From: Thermothelomyces thermophilus ATCC 42464
Lineage: Eukaryota > Ascomycota > Sordariomycetes > Sordariales > Chaetomiaceae
Length of the DNA stretch: 64,000 bases
Direction: 5' to 3'
Assembly: GCF_000226095.1 (NCBI RefSeq)
Contig: NC_016472.1
Coordinates: 2,604,001 to 2,668,000 of the forward strand
The stretch's first letter is position 1; every line of letters begins with the position of its first letter. The position numbers and the translations under genes are program-made. Of this stretch, positions 1 through 10,864 are shown piece by piece. The notes beneath the pieces were generated by a model. That model made no database searches and was not told the DNA's origin. It saw nothing but the letters and a program-made list of their open reading frames with translations.

Positions 1-3000
1 AGCCATTACGGGTATACAACAGGCACAGCAGGCGTAGGAACCAGACCCGACTATAATCTAACCGTACCTCGCGTGCCCGTCAAAATTTTCGCCGTATAGA
101 CTACCTAGCGCCCCTAAACGTAACGTCGATTTAAGGCCTAACGCTAAGCTACTAAGTAGGGAGGCCTATAGCTTTAAACTAATTAAAAGGGGGCCTATTA
201 TAGGCCTACCTTACCCTAGATATCAAGGAGCTAAGGGGTCTTATTATATAACTAGTTAACCTCGTACTAAGCCCTAAACAAGGCAAGGTATAAGACCTTG
301 CTAATAGGCTCTCATAAGGCCTTATAACTATTATTATAAGCCTAGTTCTAAACCTATAGGAACTTATAGCTAAGGAAATCAAAAAGGGGCTTAGAGAAGC
401 CCTAAAGGCTACCCCCTGCCCTACCTAGGCGTAGGTAGCCATAGGCTCGTAATAAGAGGTAATAGGCCCCTAGGGAGGCCTACCATTAGCCAAGGCAGTG
501 CTATTACGGGCCTTATAAGAGATTACAATATAGAACGTAAGCTTATAGGAGAACCTTAAAGCCTAAACCCTAGCTAAAATAGTCTAAGTAATTAATAGGG
601 CTTCTAGCCGCTAGGGAGCCGTTATAGCTAGGAAGCTCCTAAGTAGGGATATAGTAATAGTCTTTAAAGACAAGGCTATTAAGGATCAGTATTCGGTTAA
701 TAAGCGATAGATGGCTATAGCCTTTAGAGAGAAGGCTAGAGAGGTTGGCAAGGCCTATATAGTCCTAGCTAAAGGAGTCTAGAAGGAGGAGCTATAGGGG
801 GTTAGTGTATAAGACTTTAAAGGGGCTATAGGCCTATACTCGATCGAAATAGTCAAGTTCCGGCTGCTAAAGAGCCTGTAGAGGAAGTAGGCCACGGTAC
901 TTCTAGGCCTATAGGACCTTAAAGAGGCCTAGAAGGCATATAACGAGGGCATAGTCCAGGATACCTAGGTACTGGACTATAAGCCTTACTAGGATGCTCT
1001 AGAGCTAAGATAATACTATAGGTATTAGAGCTTTGGCTATACCTAGTAGTATTACTAGTAGCCGGCCTATTATAGCTATTATAGTATAAAGGCCTATAGG
1101 GAAGGGGGGAAGGCTAGGGAGGCCTAGTGCTCTACCTACTCTAACTAACTCCCTTATAGGTATATAGCCTATAGGGGCCCTTATATAGCGTAGTATAGGG
1201 GCTGCCTAAAGAAAGTTAAGGCCTAGGAAAGGGCTAGGGAGGCCTACTAGTATAGACCCTAAACCTTCTAACTATTAAAGCAACTATACTAGAAGGTAGC
1301 CTTTGAGTTTAGTAACTAGCCAGAAGATAATAACCACTATTAAACTAGGGCCAAATGCCCCTATAGGAGGCCTACCCTGGCCTAACAGGCGGTTAGGAGT
1401 ACTTTATTTAATGCCTAATAGACCTATTTCTATAGCCTAGAACCCCCTCCTTTTCATAACTAGCTAAGGGGGTAACAGTTATAGAGCTAATTACTATACC
1501 TTTAGCCTCTGCTCTAGTTACCTTAAATATAAATTAAGATCCTTTAGTAGAATACCTAAGGTAATAAACAGGCCCTTAAGGTCCTACTAGAGGAGGCTAA
1601 ATATGACCTACTAGCTATCTAGGAACCGTAGATTAACCGGTTTATAGCGTTAATATATTACCCCTAGGCTTCAAAATACTACCTAGTTTATAAGCCTAAG
1701 GGCAAGGCAGCTATTCTAGTAGCTAAGCGCTTTTTAGTTAGCTAGTAGGACTATTTGGTAGAGGAGAATTAATATAAGGTGACCTTTCTGGCCCTAGGAG
1801 AGAGGGGGTTCGAGCTCTAATTAGTCTATAATAACAAGGGGGAGCAGGCCCTCTTATAGGACCTACTAGCCCTACTTTAGCTAACCTACCCCCTGGTTCT
1901 TATAGGTAACTTTAACCTTTACTACCTAGTCTAGGACCTATTTGATAGGCTTAGTTTAGGGGCTAGGGACCTCCTTAGCTTTATAAATTAGTAAGACCTT
2001 AACCTATATATACCCTATAGCTAAGTCACTAGGGCCCCCTAGGGGGACTAACGTGGCCAGCCTTCTATAATAGACCTATTCTAGGCCTCGGCCGGGCTAA
2101 AAGTAACCTATAGGGACATTACGGAATATAGGAAATCCGACTACTACCTATAGGCACTATACGTCTCCTTCCAGGGGACTAGTAGGCCTATACTAGCTAG
2201 CAAAGGGTAGGACTAGAGTAGCCTAGATCAGGAGGTCGTATAGGCCGAAGCGGCTTACCTCCTACTCTAGCTTGGTAGATAGGTATCGGCCCGGGCTAGG
2301 CCTATCTTCTAGGGCCTAGAGGAGCTTCTATAGGCCTTTAACAGGCTTATAGAGGCCCTTAGGGAGATAGCTTCGGTCTTAGCTCTGGTAAAGAAGGCTA
2401 GTATAGGTGGCAAACGAGCTTGATAGTAGATAAAGGAGGTATAAGAGGCCTAGAAGAGGGCTAAGGAGGTAGAGAGAGCCTATAAGAGCACCCTGAACCC
2501 CTATATATAGGAGGCACTTTGGCAGGCCTTATAGGACTAGGCTAAGACTATTATAGCTATAAAGACTAAGAGCTAGAGAGCTATATTATAGGAGTTAACT
2601 AACCGGCCGGACCTACTATAGAGGCTAGAGCAATAGGCAAGGCTATAAAGCTATTTACTAGTCGACCTTCTAAAGCTCCTAGCCTTCGAAGGAGGGCTTA
2701 TAACCTACTAATAGAAGGCTAAAGCACTAGCCGATAAGTTCTTTCCGAACCCGGAAGCAGACCTATTAGATATTAACGACCTAGATCTAAATAACCATTA
2801 GGAGCCGAAGTTCGAAATAAGCTAAGAGGTTATAGTAGGCGAAGTTAAGGTAGTTCTGACTAGGGTAGCCCTATAGAAAGCCCTAAGGGAGGACCTCCTC
2901 CCTATAGGTCTATTAAAGGCCTATAGGCGGCCGCTCTACCGAATACTAGCAAAACTAGCCTTAGAGAGCCTATAGCTTAGCTATTTTTCAGCCTAGTTTA

Positions 3001-5090
3001 AAAGGGCCAAGATAGTAGTCTTCTATAAGCCTAGCAAACCCTTATAGGCCTACTTTACCCTAGGTAGCTATAGGCCTATAACCTTCCTACTAATAGTAGG
3101 TAAGGTACTAGAGGCTATAGTTACCTAGAAGGTAACGGCCATTATAAAGGCCTATAGGCTCCTCCCGGCTAAATAGATAGGTAACTAGGAACATAGGTCT
3201 ACCGAATTAGCTATCTAGCTTATTATAGCTTAGGTTTAGGAGGCTTAGAGGCATAAGGTAGCTGCCTCCCTCCTATAGCTCGATATCTTAGGGGCTTTCG
3301 ACACTATTAACCACACCCGGCTATTAGCCACTTTATAGAGCTAGGGCTTCCCAAAGTAGGTAGTAGTCTAGGTTAGGGAGTGGCTATAGGATAGGGTAGC
3401 TATCCTTTACTTCGATAGCTAGGAAATAGAGGATATAGCAATGAGGGCTAGGGTCCTATAGGGGTTACCCCTCTCCCCTATACTATTTATCCTCTATATA
3501 GCCTCCCTCTACTAGGCCATTTGCTAGGCTAGCCCTATAGTTAGTTTAATAGGCTTTGCTAACGATACTAACCTCCTAGCCTTTAGGAGGGCCGAGAAGG
3601 CCTATAATAGCTAGCTATAGAGGGCCTAGAAGGCCTGCCTTTAGTAGGCTAGGACCTGGGGTATAGCTTTTGCCCTAGAAAAGTGTAAGCTTATCTACTT
3701 TAACAGGGGCTAGAAATAGTAGTTATAGCCGTTAGAGCTCTTACGGCCCGGAGGGGGTACTACTACTATAGCCCTATTAAAGTCGGCTAGGTTCCTTAGG
3801 GTCTGGCTAGACTAAAGGCTATAGTAAGGCCTTTATTATATAAAGGTAGCTAAGAAGTTAGAAACCTACGAGTTTGCCCTAACTAGGCTCACTACAAAGA
3901 CCTAGGGCCCCGGCCTCCTATAGGCCTATAAGGTCTATACCAAGTATATCTATAGCGCCCTAGCTTATAGGGCCTCGAACTTCTATAAGCCTACCAAGCT
4001 AGGGGGTAAGCTAGAAGGCCCTGCTAAGGAACTATCGAAGGCCTAATATAGGGCCCTTCGAGTAATTACTAGGGCCTATAAGGCTACCCCTATCCGGTGC
4101 CTCGAAATAGAAGCTTAGGTGCCGCCCCTCGACCTCTATCTTAATAAGAGGCTAGCCGACTTCGAAGCTAAACTCGACTAGCCACTCCTATAGACTAGGA
4201 TAGGCCTAGGGGCCCCCTAGGTCCCTATAAGGGCTCTTATCTAATAGGCCTACAATAGGCTAAGCTAGAGGTTCTAGAGGAGAAGGACTAGGGCAAGGGG
4301 CTAGGAACTAAGGCCTATAGCCCTAGAGGTAGCAAGATCGACAGTCCGGTAGTAGGTTTAGGAGGGCTATAGAGAGGGTCAACCCCCCCTATAGACTCTA
4401 TAAAGAAGGCTATAGGCTACGGAACTGGCTATAGTAGTAAGCTAGAGCAGCCGCTAGAGGGCTAACCAAGCCGGTAGGAGGATATAGCGTATATTAGACA
4501 AGGACCCCCTATGCCTAGTTTTTATAGGGGAAGGCCTACAAAGGCACTAGGGCCTAACGAAGGCCTAGAGCTCCCTATTAGTATAGGCCCATATAGGGGC
4601 TATTAGCCTCCGTGACTTCCTTTTTAGGGTTTAAGTCCTAGAGGTCAGTACCCCCTACTATACCTATAGCTAGGGGAGGGAAACTATAGAGCACCTAGTC
4701 GTATAGTGCCTAAACCTACTAAGAAGCCGAAGGTGGGAATCCTAGGAAATACGGTCCTAAAGGGACTTAGACCTCGTCTTACAGGGTATAGGGGCCTGTA
4801 ACTATCGGCTAGTAAGGAGGGTTCTATAGTAGCTAATAGACCTAGGGAGGCTCCTAGAATACTACCTTATAAGGAGGCTAAACAAGGAGGGAAGGCCTCT
4901 ATAGGGCTAGTCTAGCCACTTCTCCTTTTCTTTATAATGTATTAGTACTCTAGATTAGGCGTTAAAGGCAGGACAGAGGTTTTTATCCGGCCTATTAGGC
5001 ACGGTTTCCTTTGTATATAACTAGAGAGGCTCTAGCATGCTTATTAGTATAACGGTATAGGACTAATAATAATAATAATAATAATTAGTT
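1..5090 (+). mobile_element. RIP-degraded Tad1-like LINE (non-LTR retrotransposon), 5' end outside or unclear
   Basis: No intact frame survives, but translating through the many TAG codons (where CAG or TGG is expected) gives a LINE in order. A gag-like Cys-rich knuckle lies near 1128-1210. An APE-type endonuclease spans about 1500-2200, with LLAI.EP, GNFNL near 1905 and PSIIDLF near 2070. A reverse transcriptase spans about 2930-3600, with RPITFL near 3070, LDILGAFDTINH near 3280, GLPLSPILF near 3465 and GFANDTNLLAF near 3550, a decayed F/YADD box. A C-terminal ETIEHLVV.C block follows near 4690. The 3' end carries an (AAT)n tail, usual for such elements. CpA is almost wholly replaced by TpA on both strands, as RIP produces. 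The A/N change at the catalytic box and dozens of stops make it dead. The clade (Tad1 rather than another I-group LINE) is inferred from domain order and fungal context. Confidence 0.85.
5064..5086 (+). repeat. (AAT)n microsatellite tail of the LINE
   Basis: About seven AAT/TAA units directly follow the last recognisable LINE sequence. Simple-repeat tails of this kind mark the 3' end of target-primed non-LTR elements, so I take this as the element's 3' border. Confidence 0.7.
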
Positions 5091-5890
5091 ATAATTATAG
5101 TTTAGGTAATTCTAATAGGTCTACTTAGTATCTAATTATCTTATTAACTTAGACTTATTAGGTTTAGTTTAGGCCTTAGTGTCTCTAGTAGATCTAGTAG
5201 ATTAATAAGTAGAATTATCCTTTATAAGGCCGTTTCTAGTAGTATAGTAAATTATTAAACTAGGCCATTAGGACTTAGTATTTTTAAGGTCTTTAAAGGT
5301 CCCCTAAGTTAGGATTCCTCCTAAACTTATACTTCTAGCGTAGCTCTCGTTTCTAATAGTAATAGTAAGATAAGCGTTTAGTTTATAAGCTAAGGAAGGC
5401 GCTTAATAAAGCGGTTTATAAGTCCTTTTAATATATATTTATTAAGATTCTATAACTCTAGGTAATCTTTATTAATTAGGTAGTTATTAAAGTCTTATAT
5501 ATAAGCTAAGTACTAGTTAGCCTCCTTAAGAGATATCACTAGCTTAAGGATTTAAAATTCTATTAGAGTAAGCCTCTAAACCTAACGTTAATAAGCGTTT
5601 CTAATGACAAAGTAGTAAGTCTAATATATTTATTATAATTTAGGCTTATTTATCAGATCTTAATAGAGTTACTATTGCTATTATATCTAACTATTTAGGC
5701 GTTTACTTAAGCAAAGGGATATAGTTACTTACTTAGGCAAATAGTCTCTTATAGCGTTTGAACACTTATAATTAGTAATAAGATTATAGATTCAAACTAG
5801 TAGTAGGTACTACTTATTATAGCTTAGTAACTATAATTAGTATAGCTCTAAAAAGGCTATAAATAGGTACGACACTATAGCGGTATTCGC
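5091..5890. other. TA-rich RIP-like block, unclassified
   Basis: This block shares the TpA excess and lack of CpA seen in the LINE but has no LINE domain. Reading the minus strand through stops gives a short stretch (INRFIKRLP near 5400) faintly like the helix-turn-helix part of pogo-type transposases; this is too weak to assign. Normal base composition returns at about 5890. Confidence 0.5.
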
Positions 5891-7142
5891 GCCGTAGGCA
5901 ACACTCCTAGACTAACTATTATGGTCTATAGAAGTAGGTAATAAAAGCGTTAATTGTTCTAAGTGCCAGAGGCACTTAGAGATGCTGTCTAAATATATGT
6001 TAACACCCTGGCTCGTTATCCCTGTTGGTGGGTCAGTCAGATCTGACCTACTAGCAGTCATATACTGTAACAATACCTGCGTTATCGAGGCAGACACAGA
6101 TTGCAATCCCTATTCAATTTGCGATGGTTTTTGAAGTCAATAACGACCTGTCTCTGTGGACCTCGAGTACGGTTCGCGATATCAAAAACGGAGGCGGGGA
6201 GCAACCAACTTGAACCTATCGACGATGAGACGAGAGAAGAATTGAAGACCAAAAGGAAACTACCAGAACTCAGTTTTCAAATAATTATTGGTTTATTACG
6301 GACGAAGTACCCCGTACTGGCTGTCCAAAACTCCTCGGGTATCGCGTACCGAAGGCAGGATTGCGGCAAAGCATGCTAACTCGAGACGAAACCTCTGAAT
6401 GTGGCTCGTCGAGGGTAGTATTTGGAGGCCTCTCTGCCTCTTACTCACATTGAGCATCTGACTCTGCCCGGAAGCTTGTTGATTGTGACAACTGCTTGAA
6501 TCGTGCATTTCTTCAGAGCATCGGCAGAGGCACTGTTCGAACGGCCTCGAGTCAAGATCATGGGAAAATGGAGAATACAATGGTGGGCAACCCTAACCCA
6601 GGAAAGCATATGACAGAAGTCTTGCGTTGCTGCGGCTTTCCCAAAGTGTGTGATTGATGAGTGGTTGCGAGTCTTTGGTGGTGGTGGTCATGCTTGGCCG
6701 TGCTTGGCCCGCAGGATCTTTCAGCTCCCCACACCCAAGGGACAAGGAAGCCCCACGATTGGTGCCTGGGCCGCTTCGAGATCCAGCGCCGCGGCCAGGA
6801 TATGGCTGCTTGCCGCGAGCCGACAGCGGCCTTTAATGGCGGCCCCTGCCACCCGACCCCACGGTCCCTCTACACTCCATTGGGAAGAACGGGATGAAAG
6901 GAAAGCAACCATAAATAAGGGCCAGGAACGGGAACAGGCAAGGCACAGGAACAGGAACACCCAGAGAACCCCACATTCCTGCCCTAATTACGCAATACTT
7001 GCACATCCAAGGGTTCAGAGCGGGAAGGTACGCATTACTGCTTCCGCAGACAGGTCAGGGTCGACTGGGCCAACTCCCACAGGTACATAATTCTTCCTTT
7101 GGTGCAAAGCGGCGTGGCACACTGCCAGTACAAGGCGACGAG
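5891..7142. other. Intergenic, no gene recognised
   Basis: Ordinary composition with only short overlapping frames that match no family I know. The last 250 bases are pyrimidine- and CCCA-rich with an ATAAATA near 6910, and probably form the promoter and leader of the following gene. Confidence 0.5.
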
Positions 7143-8561
7143 ATGCCCAGCAAAGGGGTCCACGTCTTCACCTACATTGCAGCGCACGGCTGCTCCATCG
7201 AGCTGTCGGTACCGGGACGGACTGTTACGGTTAAGGAGCTGCACCGCTTCTCGGACGTCGCGCTCGAGGTAGAGTCGTCGGAGATCAAAAGCCTCTTCGA
7301 TAAGCGAGGCAAGTTCATCTTCAAGGTCTTCCGGAATGGTAAACAGATCACGGAGCAATGGATCGACGTGAATGCCATCACGGGTAACGCCAGTGGTGGC
7401 ACCATGGAGTCCATTGCCGACACACCCTCCATCTTCCACGACGACCTCATCGTCTCGTACGGCCTGTACGAGGCCGGCAAGGGCCATGACCTACTGCCCA
7501 ATCGCCACCAGTGCTACGTCACCGTCAGCCCCAATTATGAACGGTGGATGGCCAAGCTGGCGCCCCCGGGCTCCGAGCTGGAGAAGAAGCCCTTCCGCCG
7601 GCTCGTTCTGCCCTCGGCCCACGATGTGGGCATGAACAGCATGGAAAGCAGCGACGCGGTGCTGCGGTGCGTCGGCGGCGCCGTCGTCGGCCAACTCATC
7701 AACGACAACCGCGTCCTGACCAAGCTCGCCGACAAGTTGTCGGCCGACGCCATTGCCCTCATCGCGCCCAACATCATCTACAGCCTGGCCATCACCCAGA
7801 AAGACTCCCTCGAGGCCATGCTCAAGATCGGCGCCCGCTACTTCGAGTTCCGCCCCGCGCGCCTCCACACCGCCGTCCGTTCCAAGGGCGCCCTCCCCGA
7901 CCGCCTGTACTTCCAGCACAGCGCCATCCCGGGCATGGCGTACGACGCCTTTCTGGCCGGCGTCGTGTCCTTCTTGCGCGCCCACCCGGCCGAGATCATC
8001 GTGGTGCAGCTGCGCTGGGACGGCGTGCCCGACGCGTGCGCCAAGCCGTTGGCCGAGGAGAAGAAGCGCTACCTCGAGGACGCGCTGCGCCCGGCCAAGG
8101 GCGAGATCGTGGCCGGCAACCTGCAGGACATGAAGAAGCTGACCATCGAGCAGCTGCGCCGGGACCGCAAGCGCCTCATCATGCTCGACAGCGTCGACTC
8201 GCTGTCCACGTACACGGACGAGGGCAACGCCACCCTCACCGGGGACAGCATCCTCCAGGCCCTGCCCCGCGTGCTGACGCGGGAGAACCAGCGGGGCAAG
8301 GCATTTATTAACATCCAGTGCCAGGCGACAGCCTCCAACATCACAAAGGCGGTCGTCTACTCTGTTCTGGAAGCCGGCGCCACCACTAGCTGCCTGTTGG
8401 CGACCAAGGGCTTGTGCGACCACAAGACGCTGCCCTGGTGCAGGGATAACGTCCTACGCACCTGTGATCCGGACCAGCTGGTCGTCCTGATGAACGATTT
8501 TATAGACGGCGCCACGGCTGACGTTGCCGTGCAGCTGAGCAGACAACGGCTGGAGAAGTGA
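7143..8561 (+). CDS. PI-PLC X-like phosphodiesterase-fold protein
   Basis: Intronless, 472 residues. The open frame extends further upstream but has no ATG before 7143, so this start is chosen. Residues 1-130 form an unrecognised N-terminal region. From about 150 the sequence follows the TIM-barrel PLC-like phosphodiesterase family: LPSAHDVGMNS (H160 as the first catalytic His), GARYFEFRPAR (229-240, substrate-binding Arg region), LYFQHSAIPG (H259 as the second His), then FLRAHPAEIIVVQLRWDG (277-294). Family members cleave phosphodiester bonds of phosphatidylinositol or related headgroups. Both His equivalents are present, so activity is plausible, but the substrate cannot be read. No clear signal peptide or membrane segment is seen, which suggests an intracellular protein. 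It stands alone, about 0.5 kb upstream of the next + strand gene. The family call is good; the exact function is open. Confidence 0.85.
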   Translation: MPSKGVHVFTYIAAHGCSIELSVPGRTVTVKELHRFSDVALEVESSEIKSLFDKRGKFIFKVFRNGKQITEQWIDVNAITGNASGGTMESIADTPSIFHDDLIVSYGLYEAGKGHDLLPNRHQCYVTVSPNYERWMAKLAPPGSELEKKPFRRLVLPSAHDVGMNSMESSDAVLRCVGGAVVGQLINDNRVLTKLADKLSADAIALIAPNIIYSLAITQKDSLEAMLKIGARYFEFRPARLHTAVRSKGALPDRLYFQHSAIPGMAYDAFLAGVVSFLRAHPAEIIVVQLRWDGVPDACAKPLAEEKKRYLEDALRPAKGEIVAGNLQDMKKLTIEQLRRDRKRLIMLDSVDSLSTYTDEGNATLTGDSILQALPRVLTRENQRGKAFINIQCQATASNITKAVVYSVLEAGATTSCLLATKGLCDHKTLPWCRDNVLRTCDPDQLVVLMNDFIDGATADVAVQLSRQRLEK

Positions 8562-9075
8562 GGGGGAAGAAAGATCTATTGTCGCGCATTTTTTACGAAT
8601 GCAATGATGTATGATTTTCCTCTGCCTTTTTTTCGCCATGATCTGTCAAATGCGCGCGGGGCCCCGATGAACTAAACTAACATTGGTATCTCGTTTCGAT
8701 TGTATGCAACAACTTTTTTGATTTTGGAAACAGGGGCTTGGATTCTCTTGTTAGCGTACTTGAGCGTTTAGCTTAACCGGGACTTTCTTCTGCATGTCGA
8801 CATGGCAACGACAACGACCATTCTTGACTACCGCGCGTTCGTTAATCACCTTACACTTTTTTTTGGGTCCCCGTGGTTACCCTGCCTCTCTTCTCTTCTT
8901 GGCTTTCCAAAGTCCGACGGAGAACCCTTCGGCACCCTGCCCCCCTGGTTTGATTTCCCCTTCCCCTCATGACCGAACAGTGAAACCCCGCACTACGACC
9001 TCGCAGGGATAAGCATCGGAGCAGTCGTTGATCGATATTTTATCCTTTGGGAAAATACTACACAATTTCGGCACT
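8562..9075. other. Spacer: 3' UTR and promoter
   Basis: T-rich stretches after the stop and C/T-rich tracts near 8940-8980 fit a 3' UTR followed by the promoter of the ammonia-lyase-like gene. No coding or RNA gene seen. Confidence 0.4.
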
Positions 9076-10591
9076 ATGCCATACCCGTCCCCGGTCTACG
9101 TCAACCGCGCCGCCGTCGCCGCAGTCGCCGCCGGCAACACCGCCGCAGCCCCCGCAGGCCCCGGCCCCGACAAGGACGGGACAAGCACTCTTCCTCCGAC
9201 AGAGACCCGTGAACGCCATCCCCCTCCTTCCTCCCGGGCCCCTGCACTGGCCCTGCACCGCCTCCTCCCCGGCTATGCCGAGACGCCCCTCCACAGCCTC
9301 CCCTCGGTAGCCCGGGAGCTCGGCCTCGGACACGTCCTGCTCAAGGACGAGTCCCGGCGGTTCGGCCTGCCGTCGTTCAAGATCCTCGGCGCCTCCTGGG
9401 CCGTCTACCGCGCCGTCGCCGAGCACCTGCAGCGGCGGTCGACGGGGCTCGACCACCACGCCGCGGTCTCGCGGCTCCTTGACTCGCTGCGGGGAGCTGG
9501 CGGGTGGGGGGCCGACTCACCCGTGGTTGGGCCAACGGCGGCGGCAACGGCGACGGCGACGGCGACGGCGACGGGGAGGGAAATGGGCCTCGGACTGGAA
9601 CTCGAGATCGTCACATGCACCGAGGGGAACTGGGGCCGGGCGGTGGCCAGGATGGCTGCGTACCTGGGCGCCGCCGCGGTGGTGTACGTGCCCGCACACG
9701 TGCCCGAGACGACGCGGGATCTTATCCGGGGCGAGGGCGCCGAGGTGAGGGTGGTCGAGGGGAGCTACGACGCGGCTGTCGACGCCGCGAGGGGCGCGGC
9801 CGAGGAGAACGACGGGGCCCTGCTGGTGATGGATATCGGGTGGGAGGGATACGAGACCGTGCCGCAGGTTCGTATTTCTTTTTTTCTTTTCCATTTTTCC
9901 CTTTTTTTAACTGCCTTCGCTCTTTTATATTTTATGATTTTCCCCGCTTGTGTCTGAAATGCTCGCAAAGCAAACGAGACTGACTTAACCCTGACGGACG
10001 TGATCAAAGTGGGTAGTTGAGGGGTATCAGACCATGCTCGATGAGTTGGATACACAGGTGCTGCGCGTGACGGGCGGGCAGCCAGCCACGCATGCCGTTG
10101 TACCAGTAGGTTGCGGCTCGATTGCCCAAGCTGTCGCACAGCACTTCAAACGCCCGGCGAGGGAACCTCAGGGTGGTAGTCGTGCTGCTGCTGGTGCTGC
10201 TGGTGCTGGTGCTGCTGCTGCCGCTGTGCTCGGGGTCGAGCCCGACACGGCCGCATGCTTGAGGGCGTCGCTAGAGACAGGGAACATGGTCAGCGTGCCG
10301 ACGCAGGATAGTATCATGTGTGGGATGAATTGCGGGACGCTGTCGACGGTAGCATGGCCCGTTCTCCGAACCGGTGTAGATGCTTCCGTGGTCGTGAGCG
10401 ACGTCGAAGCTCACCGCGCCGTCACCGAGTTGGAGGCCCTGGGGATCCAGGCAGGGCCCTGCGGCGCGTCCGCCCTGGCCGCCTTGAAACGAGCCTGCGA
10501 GGCCGAGAGGGAGAAGCTGCAATTGTCAGAAAAGTCAGTCGTGATTCTGTTCTCCACCGAAGGCCGAAGAGAATACACGGCGCCGGCATAA
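9076..10591 (+). CDS. PLP-dependent diaminopropionate ammonia-lyase-like enzyme
   Basis: Two exons, join(9076..9867,10010..10591), 457 residues. The intron runs GTTCGT..AAAG with CTGAC as branch site; splicing restores VPQ-WVVEGYQTMLDE, the block expected in this family. It is a fold-type II PLP enzyme of the threonine synthase / cysteine synthase superfamily. FGLPSFKILGAS carries the PLP lysine (K102), KDESRRFG precedes it, TEGNWGRAVA is the phosphate/substrate loop, PVGCGSIAQAV binds cofactor phosphate, and GVEPDTAACL follows. Bacterial relatives convert 2,3-diaminopropionate to pyruvate and ammonia; fungal substrates are less certain. The first 55 residues are Ala/Pro-rich and unconserved. 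Two inserts are repeat-coded (Ala-Thr near residue 160, Gly/Ala near 325), probably expansions in loops. The start is the first ATG in the frame. It lies 273 bases upstream of an exporter gene on the same strand. Confidence 0.85.
9549..9574 (+). repeat. (GGCGAC)n repeat inside a CDS
   Basis: About four to five tandem hexamer units encode an alternating Ala-Thr run within the ammonia-lyase-like protein, in a variable loop before the GTP-free substrate block. Expansion keeps the frame. Confidence 0.7.
10182..10229 (+). repeat. GCT/GGT trinucleotide repeat inside a CDS
   Basis: About sixteen trinucleotides of GCT, GGT and CTG phase encode an Ala/Gly run between the cofactor loop and GVEPDTAACL. 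Third positions are T, unlike the C/G of neighbouring codons, which points to recent slippage expansion. Confidence 0.7.
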
Positions 10592-10864
10592 ACAAGCAGC
10601 AAGCCGCCATTGGATGCATATGGTCGCGTATGATGGAAATAAGCCGCTAAACGCCGGATGGAAGGCGCGCGTTCGCTACTCCGATAATGCCGACCAATTG
10701 AACGGTGATCCGTGCCTCAAATGAGAATAACAAGAAAACAACACCGGAATGGACTTCCTCGTCGAATTTATCAGGGCGGAGACCCGTCCTTTGGGCAGGT
10801 GTGTACAAGAACGCATAATTAATCACCCACGCCCAGCGATAGTGTGGTTTGTCAGACGATTCAA

